A DNA stretch of 46,537 nucleotides from an uncultured Oscillospiraceae bacterium (lineage in GTDB: Bacteria > Bacillota > Clostridia > Oscillospirales > Oscillospiraceae). Both the position numbers and the translations under genes were made by a program. This document shows positions 32,877-41,005 of the stretch, one piece after another. The stretch lies in NCBI GenBank assembly GCA_947624585.1, contig CANQKZ010000009.1, positions 1-46,537 of the forward strand, read 5' to 3'. A model generated the notes under the pieces. The model did not search any database. It worked only from the letters and a program-made list of their open reading frames with translations, and had not been told where the DNA came from. Position 1 is the stretch's first letter, and the number at the start of each line of letters is the position of its first letter.

Positions 32877-34319
32877 TCAATTCCTCTTTGTCTCCGCCAA
32901 AAGCGCCCGGAGCCAGGGCAGGCGGCGTTTGAAGGGCGCGAAGGAATCAAGCCGCCACTCCCAGTTGGGGCTTCCCACGGTGCCCGGCGTGTTGAGCCGC
33001 GCCCGGTCGTCAAGGCCCAGGATGTCGGCGAGCGGCGCGATGGCCACGGCGGCGGGGCTTGCCATGATGTGGCTTACGAACTTTTTGGAGACGGGCGTGT
33101 GGGGCGCGCCGTATTGGGCAAGGACCGCCAGGAGCTTTTTCCGCTCCGCCTTGGACCGCTCCCGGTACCAGCCGGTGACGGTTTGGTTGTCGTGGGTGCC
33201 GGTGTAGACGATCTGCTTCTCCCGGATAGGAATGTTGTCCGGCATGGTGAACTCCACCACGTTCATGCCCATAAGGCCGTAGTGGTCCCGGAGCTTCAGC
33301 ACCTCGGGCCGCAGATCCCCCAGGTCCTCGGCCACGATGTGGATGTCCGGCATCTGCCGGTACACCTCGTCGAACAGTTCATAGCCCGGCGCCTCGATCC
33401 ACTCCCCCTCTCTCGCCGTGGGGCAGGAGGCAGGGACCTTCCAGTATGTGTCAAAGGCCCGGAAGTGGTCGATGCGGAGGATGTCGTAGAGGACGGAGGA
33501 ATACCGCAGGCGGTCGATCCAGAAGCGGTAATTCGTCTTTTTCAGGGTGTCCCAGTCGTAGATGGGGTTGCCCCAGCGCTGACCGTCGGCGTTGAAGTAG
33601 TCGGGCGGCACTCCGGCGATGAAGGAGGGCTCCCCGTCGCCGTTGATGAGAAACTCGTCCCGGGAGCTCCACACGTCCAGGGAGTCCAGACCCACATAGA
33701 AGGGGATGTCCCCCATGATCTGGACGCCCTTCTCCCCGGCGTATCTCTTCAGCGCCATCCATTGGCGGTAAAACTCAAACTGGGCGAAGAGGCGGTAGCC
33801 GATCTCGTCCTTCAGGTGGGAGATGTCGTATTTTTTATCCAAAATCCAGTTCTGCTGCTCCTTCGGCCACTCCACCCAGGAGCGCAGACCGTTCTGGGTC
33901 TTCAGCGCCACGAAGACGGCGTAGGGGGTCACCCAGTCGTATTTGAGGAACTCCTCATACTCCTCCCCGCCCCCGAATCTCTCATAGGCGCGGCGGAGCC
34001 AGGGCTCCTTGTACTTGCGCGCGGCGTCGTACTCGATCTTGTCGGGCCTCTCGGGGGTGAAGGGGGCGGGGACCTCGTCCAGAAGTCCGTCCTTTTTCAA
34101 AAGCTCCAAATCTATGTAGCTCTCGTCCCCGGCGAAGGAGCTGAGGGGCTGGTAGGGGGAGTTGCCGTAGCCCAGGGGGTTGAGAGGCAGGATCTGCCAG
34201 ATCTTCACGCCCGCTCCCGCCAGCATATCCACAAATTCGTATGCCTCCCGGCCGAAGCTGCCGATGCCGTATCTGTTGGGAAGCGATGCCACGGGCATCA
34301 GAATACCGCTTTTTCTCAA
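32877..34319 (-). CDS. malQ: 4-alpha-glucanotransferase (amylomaltase)
   Basis: 480 residues, GH77. TTG 34319 (LRKSGILMPVASLPNRYGIG) is chosen because GAGGAGGT lies 7 nt upstream. Signatures: WQILPLNPLGYGNSPYQPLS near residue 45, VGLDSLDVWS, the nucleophile Asp in LRIDHFRAF near 290, acid-base Glu in VAEDLGDL near 340, and YTGTHDNQT near 390. Transfers alpha-1,4-glucan segments between maltodextrins and releases glucose. It is 41 bp after the LacI gene and 2 bp before the GH13 gene, so all three form an operon. Confidence 0.95.
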   Translation of the reverse strand: MRKSGILMPVASLPNRYGIGSFGREAYEFVDMLAGAGVKIWQILPLNPLGYGNSPYQPLSSFAGDESYIDLELLKKDGLLDEVPAPFTPERPDKIEYDAARKYKEPWLRRAYERFGGGEEYEEFLKYDWVTPYAVFVALKTQNGLRSWVEWPKEQQNWILDKKYDISHLKDEIGYRLFAQFEFYRQWMALKRYAGEKGVQIMGDIPFYVGLDSLDVWSSRDEFLINGDGEPSFIAGVPPDYFNADGQRWGNPIYDWDTLKKTNYRFWIDRLRYSSVLYDILRIDHFRAFDTYWKVPASCPTAREGEWIEAPGYELFDEVYRQMPDIHIVAEDLGDLRPEVLKLRDHYGLMGMNVVEFTMPDNIPIREKQIVYTGTHDNQTVTGWYRERSKAERKKLLAVLAQYGAPHTPVSKKFVSHIMASPAAVAIAPLADILGLDDRARLNTPGTVGSPNWEWRLDSFAPFKRRLPWLRALLAETKRN

Positions 34320-34360
34320 GAGAATGACCTCCTCATTTTTTGCTGTCTTGGCGATTTTCC

Positions 34361-35374
34361 TCACGCCCGGAGCCGGGCGGCGGACTCGCCGGGGGTGAAG
34401 CGGAAGGGGACGATCTCGTGGACGGCGGAGCTGCCGCCCCGGATGGCGTCCAGGAGAAGCTTCACGCTCCTGCTGGCGATGGCCTCCCCGTCCTGGCGGA
34501 CGGTGGCGAGACGCGGCGTCAGGAAGTCGCCCAGCTCTATGCCGTCGAAGCCCACCACGGACACGTCCTCCGGCACCCGCAGTCCCCTGTCCCGGATGGC
34601 CCTGATGGCGCCGATGGCCATCACGTCGGAGGTGGCGAAGACGGCGGTCACGTCCGGCATATTGTCCAAAAGGCGCTCCATGGCCTTGCCGCTGTCGGCG
34701 AAGCTGTAGCGGCAGGTGACCATCTGGCGCTTCTCGTCGAAATCGACCCGGTGGCGCTCAAAGGCCCGAAGGCACCCCCGGTAGCGCAGGCCCGCCGGGT
34801 TGTCCTTGTCGTCGGTGTAGCCGCCCAGGATGCCGATCCTCCGGTGTCCCAGGCTCAGAAGGTGCTCTATGGCGCACTCGGCGGCGAAGGAGTCGTCCAC
34901 CGTGACGCTGGAGAGCGTATCGAACCCCAGCTTGTAGGCGGAGCCCGTCATCAGCACGCCGGGTACCGGGACCTCGGAGAAGTGCCGCTGGAAATTTTCA
35001 ATGTCCCCGCCCAGGAACATGACGCCCTGGGGCCTCAGCTCCGCGCAGATGCGGACGGCCTCCGACACCTCGTTGGCAGATTCGTCCACGTAATGGATGA
35101 GGCAGGCGTACCCCGTGCCCTCCAAAAGCCGCTGGGTCCGCTCCACGATGCCGGAAAACAGCATATTTTTCGTGCCCTTCACCACCACGGCGATGCCGGA
35201 GTTGGACTGCTGCTTCAGGCGCTTGGCGTTGGAATTGAGGCGGAACCCGGTGCGGTTCACCACCGCGAGGATCCTCTCTTTTGCCTCCTCGGAGACGTTC
35301 GGTTGGTTATTCAGGACCCGCGACACCGTCGTCACGCCGTATCCGGATTCACGGGCTATGTCCTTGATAGTCAA
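34361..35374 (-). CDS. LacI-family transcriptional regulator of maltodextrin genes
   Basis: 337 residues. TTG 35374 (LTIKDIARESGYGVTTVSRV) is chosen because GAGGGAG lies 8 nt upstream. HTH plus hinge: LTIKDIARESGYGVTTVSRV, LNNQPNVSEEAKERILAVV and RLNSNAKRLKQQ. The rest is a periplasmic-binding-protein-like effector domain (GIAVVVKGTKNMLFSGIVER, LSLGHRRIGILGG, ATSDVMAIGAIRAI, VVGFDGIELGDFLTPRLATV). It probably senses a maltooligosaccharide and represses its own operon: two palindromic operators with central ACGT lie at 35519 and 35658. Confidence 0.93.
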   Translation of the reverse strand: MTIKDIARESGYGVTTVSRVLNNQPNVSEEAKERILAVVNRTGFRLNSNAKRLKQQSNSGIAVVVKGTKNMLFSGIVERTQRLLEGTGYACLIHYVDESANEVSEAVRICAELRPQGVMFLGGDIENFQRHFSEVPVPGVLMTGSAYKLGFDTLSSVTVDDSFAAECAIEHLLSLGHRRIGILGGYTDDKDNPAGLRYRGCLRAFERHRVDFDEKRQMVTCRYSFADSGKAMERLLDNMPDVTAVFATSDVMAIGAIRAIRDRGLRVPEDVSVVGFDGIELGDFLTPRLATVRQDGEAIASRSVKLLLDAIRGGSSAVHEIVPFRFTPGESAARLRA

Positions 35375-35518
35375 ATCGATCTCTCCCTCAAAATGTCTCA
35401 CATTTCCGGCTGAAAAAGCCGTTTCTCTATTTTATCCTATTTCTTTCGATTTGTAAAGCGCCGGATCGCCATTTGGGCGCAGCCCCCGCAAAATAGCGGC
35501 CGCGCCCTTTCACACTTT

Positions 35519-35575
35519 TGAAAACGTTTCCATTCCCTATAGAGCCATAATACCCTATTCGCCAGAGGATTGCAA
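35519..35575 (-). promoter_or_regulatory. lacI-malQ-GH13 promoter with operator
   Basis: On the minus strand TTGCAA (35575-35570), 17-bp spacer, TATTAT (35552-35547). The palindrome TGGAAACGTTTTCA (35532-35519) lies just downstream of the start point, about +8 to +21, a repressing position. The operator also fits the CcpA cre consensus, so either the local LacI protein or CcpA may bind it. Confidence 0.75.
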
Positions 35576-35657
35576 GCTGTTTTTATGTATTTTTGGCAAT
35601 TTTGTAAGATTGGTCAAATTAATCTCGCCTCTTTTGTGCAATTTTGACATCAGCAAG

Positions 35658-35671
35658 CGGAAACGTTACCG
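35658..35671. promoter_or_regulatory. Second LacI-type operator
   Basis: CGGAAACGTTACCG, a palindrome with the same AAACGTT core as the operator at 35519. It lies upstream of the -35, 139 bp centre to centre from the first, about 13 helical turns, a distance that would allow looping by a tetrameric LacI-type protein. Confidence 0.6.
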
Positions 35672-35680
35672 AAGGGATTC

Positions 35681-35717
35681 AAAAAAATGCCGCCCCCGGT
35701 TTCCGGCCGGAGGCGGT
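35681..35717 (-). terminator. Intrinsic terminator upstream of the lacI promoter
   Basis: CCGCC/GGCGG outer and CCGG/CCGG inner pairing (35689-35717), followed on the minus strand by CATTTTTTTG. It ends the YtrA-like operon, after the inverted-repeat element. Confidence 0.7.
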
Positions 35718-35730
35718 AACGTCGTTCATA

Positions 35731-35882
35731 CAATAAGATGAGGCACCGAGCGGCGAGTTTTTTTCGCGCCACACGAGGAAAGCGGCGCAGGGAATAGTTT
35801 GTGTATTTCAAATTTTTTGACGAAATATGGCGGAAAATATGCCGTCAAGATCGGTGCGGTGATTTGTTCAGAGGTTCCTTAG
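35731..35882. repeat. Short element joining family B left end to family A right end
   Basis: The left part (AATAAGATGAGGCACCGAGC, GAGTTTTTTTCGCG, GCGGCGCAGGGAATAGT) matches the core of family B; the right part (TGTGTATTTCAAATTTTTTG, ATATGGCGGAAAATATGCCG, GATTTGTTCAGAGGTTCCTT) matches the inverse of family A at 11957. It therefore ties the two families together, as a chimera or as the ancestral full-length form. Its right end lies within the 3' end of the gene at 35845-37361. Confidence 0.75.
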
Positions 35883-37361
35883 TATCAAAGCTCAGCTCGA
35901 CGGGGCGGTCGGAGCCGTATTCCGCCTGGGCGGAGCCGCCGTAGCCTATGATGGACCAGGCGGGGTCGCGGCCGTTCCAGAGGATGCTCTGGTCCACGCG
36001 GGCGGCGTACAGGAGGCCGGAGGCGTCGGCCACCAGAACCTCGCCGGAATCGGCGTTGGCCAGGGCCAGACGTTCCCCGTCGAAGGCGAAATCGCTCTGC
36101 CCGTCGCTGAAATCCGCAAGGCCCCCGGCGTCCAGCCCAAGGCCCGCGAGGCGCGTTGTGAAGACCCGTGAAAGGCCGCCGTTCCCGGCCTCGGCCACGA
36201 ACACGTTCCCTTCCCCGTCGCCCCCCAGAATCATTCCGTCGCGCTCAAGCTTTAAAATCATCCTGTCCTCCCCGCTGGCGAAGAGCTCAACCCTTTCCAC
36301 CTCCCTGCCCGTCTCCGCGTCCAGGGCCGTGAGGGTCCAGACGCCGTCCGACGCTGTGACCAGCAGTACCACAGTCTCGTCGGAGGACAGGCGGAGGTCG
36401 ACGGGTCGCGCCTCCGTGGGGTAGAAGAGGGCAATGCGGTTCAGATTCAGCTCCCGCCAAAGGGTGCTGTCCCTGTCGCCGTCTCTGCGGGGGATGAAGT
36501 AGACGCCGGGGCCGTCCCGGTACTCCACCAGGTTATTCCCCTCCCCGTCCAGCGCCGTGGGGTAGAGCCAGACGCCCAGCTCCCCCACATCGCCGGGAAC
36601 ACCGGGGGTCACGTCGTCCCAGCCCCGGTCCCTGTCGATGTACCCGGAGGTGTCCACCGCGTCGATGGCCTCTACCTCCGGCTCATGGTACTCCAGGATC
36701 GGGGCGGAGGTTACCCGGGTGTCTCTGCCGTTGGGGCTCTTCTGAACCGTCACCTCCACCAGCAGATCCTCCGGGTAAGGCACCCGGAAGACACGGGCCA
36801 GGGCTGCGGAGTCGGCCATGGTGAAGTCGTAGGCGTTGTAGTACCCGTATCTCACCTCCATATCCCAGAGGCGGGCGTCGTAGTAGTACCCAGGGCCACC
36901 ACCTCCCGGCGCATCTGGCCGTTCTCCGTGCGGGACATGACATCGCGGATGTGGTTGGTGGCGGCCCGGTATCCGCCGGAGGTGTACACGGCGCCGCCGG
37001 CCTGGTAGTCGGGGCCGCCGCCCAGGGAGTAGGTGTTGTACACGGTCTGCAAAAAGTCCATGGAGAAGCTGTCGCCCAGCAGAACCCGGTAGGAGGCGCC
37101 ATCATTGACGCCCCAGTGGAAGCCCGCCGACACCTCCGGCCCGTCCTCCATGAAGGAGACGACGGTGTCCCATCCGGCGGTGCTGTTCCGAAGTTCCGCG
37201 TGAGTAAGGACCCGCAGGCCCTCCGCCGCGGCCCTGTCGCCGAAGAGCACCTCCTCCCGGAGCTCCACCTGAGTCGCCGCGCTTTTCAGGTCCGCCGCCG
37301 TCCAGCCGGCGAGGGCCAGGGCGGCGGCCAGGAGCAGGGAAAATACCGCAAGGCGCCTCAT
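35845..37361 (-). CDS. Secreted protein of the YtrA-like operon (frameshifted, element at 3' end)
   Basis: About 505 residues when one base is restored. Signal peptide MRRLAVFSLLLAAALALAGW at the N-terminus. The first frame runs to 36852 and contains HWGVNDGASYRVLLGDSFSM; the second begins at about 36890 and gives YYYDARLWDMEVRYGYYNAY then a beta-rich, propeller-like part (LRLSSDETVVLLVTASDGVW, MILGGDGEGNVFVAEAGNGG). The frames join across GGG at 36889-36891, one base missing. No family recognised. The last residues TKEPLNKSPHRS and the stop come from the inverted-repeat element at 35731-35882, so the natural C-terminus has been cut. GGAGGG precedes ATG 37361, which overlaps the ATPase stop by 4 bp. 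Likely an extracytoplasmic partner of the transporter. Confidence 0.7.
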
Positions 37362-38107
37362 TTTGATCCCTCCTCCCCCTCCTCGCCGGTGAGCTTGTCA
37401 AGAGCCTTACTCACCCGGTCCGGCTCGTAGCCGTAGGTCTTGCGCACAAAGTCCATCAGGGTCACGCCCCGGTCCTCCAGCTCCGACATCCGGGCATCTC
37501 CCACGATCTGCCCCTTGCGGATGAGGACGGCGCGGGATACGAAGTTCTCCACCTCCTCTAAAAGGTGGGTGGACAAAATAACCGTCTCCTCGGGCTCCAG
37601 AATGCCCAGCAGGACCTTGTAGAAGTCCTCCCGGTTGAAGATGTCGTTCCCCGCGAAGGGCTCGTCCATGAGGATGTAGTCCGCCCCCTGACTGAGGGCC
37701 AGGATCACCTCGAACTGGTTCTTCTGCCCGGTGGAAAATCCGGTGAGGGCCTGGAGCCTGGGGAGCTGAAAGAAATCCATCAGCGCCCGGAAGCGCTTCT
37801 CCCGCCAGCGGGGGAAGTGGGCGGCGTAGAAGTCCCGGTGGTCCCCGGCGGTCAGCATGGGGAAGAAGGAGTGCTCGCTGGTGGCGAAGGACAGCCGCTC
37901 GATGTTCCGGCGGGAAACCGGCTCGCCGTCCAGCAAAATCTTTCCGTCGTGAGATATGAGGTTCAGCATGGATTTGAGCATGGTGGTCTTCCCCGCCCCG
38001 TTCTCCCCGAAGAGGCCCACCAGCTCGCCGGGACCGAAGGACACGGATACGTGGTCCAGTGCCCTGTTCCAGCCGTAATGTTTCGTGACGCTCTGAAGCT
38101 CAAGCAT
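37358..38107 (-). CDS. ABC transporter ATP-binding protein (YtrB-like)
   Basis: 249 residues. ATG 38107 (MLELQSVTKHYG) is chosen because GGAGGT lies 7 nt upstream. Walker A GENGAGKTTMLKSML near residue 36, FPMLTAGDHRDFYAAHF where the Q-loop region lies, signature FSTGQKNQFEVILALSQGAD near 125 (STGQK instead of LSGGQ), Walker B YILMDEPFAGND near 148, switch His LSTHLLEE near 185. This degenerate signature is common in the YtrB/EcsA-type subgroup of Firmicute exporters. Sits between the three membrane proteins and the secreted protein. Confidence 0.93.
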   Translation of the reverse strand: MLELQSVTKHYGWNRALDHVSVSFGPGELVGLFGENGAGKTTMLKSMLNLISHDGKILLDGEPVSRRNIERLSFATSEHSFFPMLTAGDHRDFYAAHFPRWREKRFRALMDFFQLPRLQALTGFSTGQKNQFEVILALSQGADYILMDEPFAGNDIFNREDFYKVLLGILEPEETVILSTHLLEEVENFVSRAVLIRKGQIVGDARMSELEDRGVTLMDFVRKTYGYEPDRVSKALDKLTGEEGEEGSK

Positions 38108-38108
38108 T

Positions 38109-38576
38109 TCAAGCACCTCCGCTCGCCTGCCAGGCGCGCCGGGCAAGCTCGTTCAGTCTGCCCCGGAAGCCCGAGAAGAGGCCCCGGTAGGCGAAATATA
38201 AAATCAGGGAAAGGCACAGCGCCAATACGACCCCGAGGGCCGGGACGGCCATGGCCCGCAGGTGTATGTTCTCCCCCGGCGTTGGCTTATATCCCTTCAT
38301 CTTCGCGTAGTGCCACACCGCCAGGAGCACCATGGCGGCGGCCACAAGGTAAAATCCGTAGAGAGACGGTCCAAGAAGGGTCTCAAAGCCCGTCAGGGAC
38401 GCGATCTGCCCGCGTGCCGCCTGGGGCGCCGCCGCCTCAAAGTCCGCGTGGATGCGGCCCGGGGCCGTCAGGCTCCAGAGGGCGGAGGCCAGGAGGGCGA
38501 GGCCGGTGAACAGCGCCTCCCTTTTTGCGCTGACGCCCTCGGGGGCCAATTGTTTCCAATCCATTTTCCTTTTCAT
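38109..38576 (-). CDS. Membrane protein of the YtrA-like operon (third)
   Basis: 155 residues, three predicted membrane segments: GLALLASALWSLT, GPSLYGFYLVAAAMVLLAVW and ALGVVLALCLSLILYFAYRG. It shares a layout with the preceding 173-residue protein (KRK.DW..LAP.G at the N-terminus, an aromatic segment ending in YAKMKGYKP or YASFRRGAR, the block HLRAMAVPALG or HRRCLAVPIFG), so the two are diverged duplicates. ATG 38576 overlaps the previous stop (TGATG). Probably forms the membrane part of the transporter. Confidence 0.75.
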   Translation of the reverse strand: MKRKMDWKQLAPEGVSAKREALFTGLALLASALWSLTAPGRIHADFEAAAPQAARGQIASLTGFETLLGPSLYGFYLVAAAMVLLAVWHYAKMKGYKPTPGENIHLRAMAVPALGVVLALCLSLILYFAYRGLFSGFRGRLNELARRAWQASGGA

Positions 38577-39097
38577 CACCAAAGCCCCCTCCAGCGGTAG
38601 ACGGCGCCCTCTATGATGAGCCGCGCGGGGTCCTCCATCCCGGCGGTGACCTCACGGAAGAGATGCCAGTACACCGCCCGGTATATCGCCCAAAGCGCAA
38701 GGCCCGTGAGGACCGACGCCCCGATCCCGAAAATCGGCACGGCCAGGCACCGCCGGTGGTACTCCCACCTGTCGGGCAGGCGGCGCATCAGGTAGTCCGT
38801 CCGGGCGCCCCGGCGGAAGGAGGCGTAATTGAACACCGCCACCATCAGGAGCACCAGGCAGATGAGCATGAAGCCGTAGAAGGCGGAGCCCAGATACATA
38901 CTGTAGGGTACCACGAAGGTGTAGGCCCCCTGGTCGAGGACCGCCCGCAGATCCCGGAACTCGTCCACGATGCGAAAGAGCGCCCGGAGGCTCCAGAGGG
39001 CCGACAGCACCAGGGTCACCAGGACGGCGCGGACCTGAAAATCCGCCCGCGACCCGACGGGGGCGTACCGCTCCCAGTCGATTTTCCGCTTTTTCAC
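38576..39097 (-). CDS. Membrane protein of the YtrA-like operon (second)
   Basis: 173 residues from GTG 39097 (VKKRKIDWERYAPVGSRADF; AGGAGG 7 nt upstream). Three predicted membrane segments: AVLVTLVLSALWSLRALF, GSAFYGFMLICLVLLMVAVF and AVPIFGIGASVLTGLALWAI. Homologous in layout to the next gene. No family name recognised; YtrA-type operons often carry such short membrane genes between regulator and ATPase. Confidence 0.75.
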   Translation of the reverse strand: MKKRKIDWERYAPVGSRADFQVRAVLVTLVLSALWSLRALFRIVDEFRDLRAVLDQGAYTFVVPYSMYLGSAFYGFMLICLVLLMVAVFNYASFRRGARTDYLMRRLPDRWEYHRRCLAVPIFGIGASVLTGLALWAIYRAVYWHLFREVTAGMEDPARLIIEGAVYRWRGLW

Positions 39098-39099
39098 CG

Positions 39100-39822
39100 T
39101 CACGCCTCCTCTCCCGCGCTCCGGAAGAGCCGGAACGTCTGGACCGCGATGGCGAACACCGCGAAAACGATGTGGAACCAGCCGCCCCGCAGGGTGATGC
39201 CGAAGATGCCCTGTCCCACCAGAAGTTCGATGTTCGCCGCCAGCAGGCCGGACACGATGGGGAATCGCCCGCCGTGGCGGAGGGAGTGGACGTCCACCGC
39301 CATGGAGAAACCCAGAGCCAGGTACAGGAGGACATTGACCGCCAGGAGCTTCCGGTGCATCAGCGGCAGAAGGGAGTGGAGCGTCGGGCTCTCACAGCAG
39401 GCGATCATCAGCGACTGCCCGCTGACCGCCGCCGGGTCCACAGCCCCCAGGAACAGGCGGTACCCGATGAGGACGGTCAGGATCTGGACCGCGTACAGGA
39501 TGGCAAACCACCCCAAAATCACGGCGGCGTTCCACAGGGCCAGCGCGACCTCCGACACCGACAGCCGCCCCACCGTCAGGGAGCTTGCCCGGCAGGCGTA
39601 GAAGACCCGGAAGAACATCAGCGCCAGGGCCGCCCGGTAGACATATTTGACGCCCGCGCTCTCCACCATGTCGGAGTAGAGCAAAATCTCCCCGGCGGAC
39701 ACCCGGGGCATTTGCAGGCCCAGCAGCACCAGCTCCGAGGCCAGCATCACAAACAAAATCAACACGGCGCCCCGGAAGGTCATGCCGACCCACAGCACCG
39801 GTACGGAAAGCTTTCGTTTCAA
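39100..39822 (-). CDS. Membrane protein of the YtrA-like operon (first)
   Basis: 240 residues, about six membrane segments (GAVLILFVMLASELVLLG, ALALMFFRVFYA, VALALWNAAVILGWFAILYA, LAVNVLLYLALGFSMAV, IELLVGQGIFGITL, IVFAVFAIAVQTFRLF). No conserved motif that I can name. The start overlaps the GntR stop by 4 bp, and its stop overlaps the next start. Likely an ABC-2-like permease of the exporter. Confidence 0.75.
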   Translation of the reverse strand: MKRKLSVPVLWVGMTFRGAVLILFVMLASELVLLGLQMPRVSAGEILLYSDMVESAGVKYVYRAALALMFFRVFYACRASSLTVGRLSVSEVALALWNAAVILGWFAILYAVQILTVLIGYRLFLGAVDPAAVSGQSLMIACCESPTLHSLLPLMHRKLLAVNVLLYLALGFSMAVDVHSLRHGGRFPIVSGLLAANIELLVGQGIFGITLRGGWFHIVFAVFAIAVQTFRLFRSAGEEA

Positions 39823-40226
39823 GGTTCCTCTCCCCCTTCCTCATGTTCCGCGTCCTCATCCCAGATGCGGGAGATTAGCTCCAGCGCCTCCGCCTTCTCC
39901 ATGCCGCTGCGCCTGAGGGCCGAGACCACCCGCCCCACCTCCTCGGCCCGGAGACGGGCCCGGGCCGCCGCCACGCTCTCCTCCGTCACCGAGGCGAAGC
40001 TTTTTGCGCCGGAGCGGGAGACCATCAGCCCCTCCTCCTCCAGCATCCGGTATGCCTTCTGGACCGTGTTGGGGTTGACCCCCAGCGTGGCCGACACCAC
40101 CCGGCGGGAGGGCATCTCGTCCCCGTCCACAACGGTCCCCGCCGCCACCCCCGCTCGGATGAAGCGGACGATCCGCAGATAAATGGGCCCCTCCCCCTCC
40201 TGGGGAAAGCCCGCGAAGCTTACCAC
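39819..40226 (-). CDS. GntR-family regulator, YtrA type
   Basis: 135 residues. Winged HTH: GPIYLRIVRFIRAGVAAGTV, DEMPSRRVVSATLGVNPNTV and QKAYRMLEEEGLMVSRSGAK, then a short dimerisation tail rather than a full effector domain, which defines the YtrA subgroup. Such regulators repress ABC exporters in response to cell-wall stress or an antibiotic. GTG 40226 has AAGGAGG 9 nt upstream. Twin operators in its own promoter (40258 and 40289) support autoregulation of the whole operon. Confidence 0.92.
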   Translation of the reverse strand: MVSFAGFPQEGEGPIYLRIVRFIRAGVAAGTVVDGDEMPSRRVVSATLGVNPNTVQKAYRMLEEEGLMVSRSGAKSFASVTEESVAAARARLRAEEVGRVVSALRRSGMEKAEALELISRIWDEDAEHEEGGEEP

Positions 40227-40257
40227 GTCCTCCCGCCTCCTTCCTTTCTTCGCGCAA

Positions 40258-40321
40258 CCGTATTATTTGTGTAATACGGTTGCCATGACTGTATTATACA
40301 AGTAATACGGTTTGTTGTCAA
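40258..40321 (-). promoter_or_regulatory. Consensus promoter with two GntR operators
   Basis: TTGACA (40321-40316), 17-bp spacer and TATAAT (40298-40293), a perfect sigma-A match on the minus strand. Two 22-bp dyads share the arms CCGTATTA/TAATACGG: O1 at 40289-40310 (one mismatch) covers the -10 and spacer, and O2 at 40258-40279 (perfect) lies just downstream. The centres are 31 bp apart, three helical turns, so two dimers could bind on one face. Expected ligand: the YtrA-type regulator encoded next. Confidence 0.85.
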
Positions 40322-40340
40322 GAGGGTAAAGGAGATTTTT

Positions 40341-40374
40341 TTAAAAAAATTTCCCCCGCCGTCGGCGGGGGAAA
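40341..40374 (-). terminator. Intrinsic terminator of the GNAT gene
   Basis: TTTCCCCCGCC (40350-40360) pairs with GGCGGGGGAAA (40364-40374), followed on the minus strand by TTTTTTT. It lies 4 bp past the acetyltransferase stop and before the GntR promoter. Confidence 0.85.
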
Positions 40375-40378
40375 CATC

Positions 40379-40894
40379 TCATAAAATTCTCTCATACGCC
40401 ACACGCCAGGCCCCGGAGGCCAGACGGATCCTGCCGCGGTACACATACCCGTTGCGCTCCAGTGCGCGCCGCATGGCGAGATTTCCCTCGTGGGTGTCGC
40501 ACCGGGCGGAGGGAAGACCCGACTTGCGGGCAAGCTCCGCGCACAGATCCATGACGAGGGACCCCACCCCCCGGCGCTTGGCCGCCGGGTCCACGGCGAT
40601 GCGGTGGATGATGCCGTACTCCGCGCAGTCGGTCCGCCAGCGACCGTCATAGATCGCGTCATACGTCGGCTCGTGTCCCGCGTACACCGCCGCCGTGGCG
40701 ACGACCCGCCCCTCCAGCTCCGCGACCCAGGCGATGTGCCTTTCGATGTCCTCCGCCGCCGTCCCGGCGTTGGGGTACCCGTCCTGCCACTGGTCGGTGC
40801 CCGAAGCGCGCATGGCCTCCCGCGCCAGATCGTAGAGCTCCGCCATGCGCGGGATGTCTTCGAGGCCCGCCGGACGAAGAATAAGTCCCTCCAT
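40379..40894 (-). CDS. GNAT-family N-acetyltransferase
   Basis: 171 residues from ATG 40894 (MEGLILRPAGLEDIPRMAEL; GGGGAG 9 nt upstream). Acetyl-CoA loop: IHRIAVDPAAKRRGVGSLVM near residue 105 (motif A, R..G.G), followed by RCDTHEGNLAMRRALERNGY near 140 (motif B with the D.HE.N.AM pattern). Middle region TDQWQDGYPNA suggests the subgroup that often takes small amine or aminoacyl substrates. Divergent from the YczE-like gene, with a terminator at its 3' end. Confidence 0.9.
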   Translation of the reverse strand: MEGLILRPAGLEDIPRMAELYDLAREAMRASGTDQWQDGYPNAGTAAEDIERHIAWVAELEGRVVATAAVYAGHEPTYDAIYDGRWRTDCAEYGIIHRIAVDPAAKRRGVGSLVMDLCAELARKSGLPSARCDTHEGNLAMRRALERNGYVYRGRIRLASGAWRVAYERIL

Positions 40895-40952
40895 CTTCCG
40901 TTTCTCCCCTTCCGATTTGTAAAAAAGACCCGCGTTTTTTCGCGGAAAGCCC

Positions 40953-40980
40953 TTGATTTCTCCTGGTTCCGGTATATAAT
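40953..40980 (+). promoter_or_regulatory. Promoter of the YczE-like gene
   Basis: TTGATT (40953-40958), 16-bp spacer, TATAAT (40975-40980). A small hairpin CCGCG/CGCGG with a T6 loop lies just upstream at 40930. Confidence 0.7.
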
Positions 40981-41005
40981 GTTCACCGGTAAAGGAGGCG
41001 TTCCC

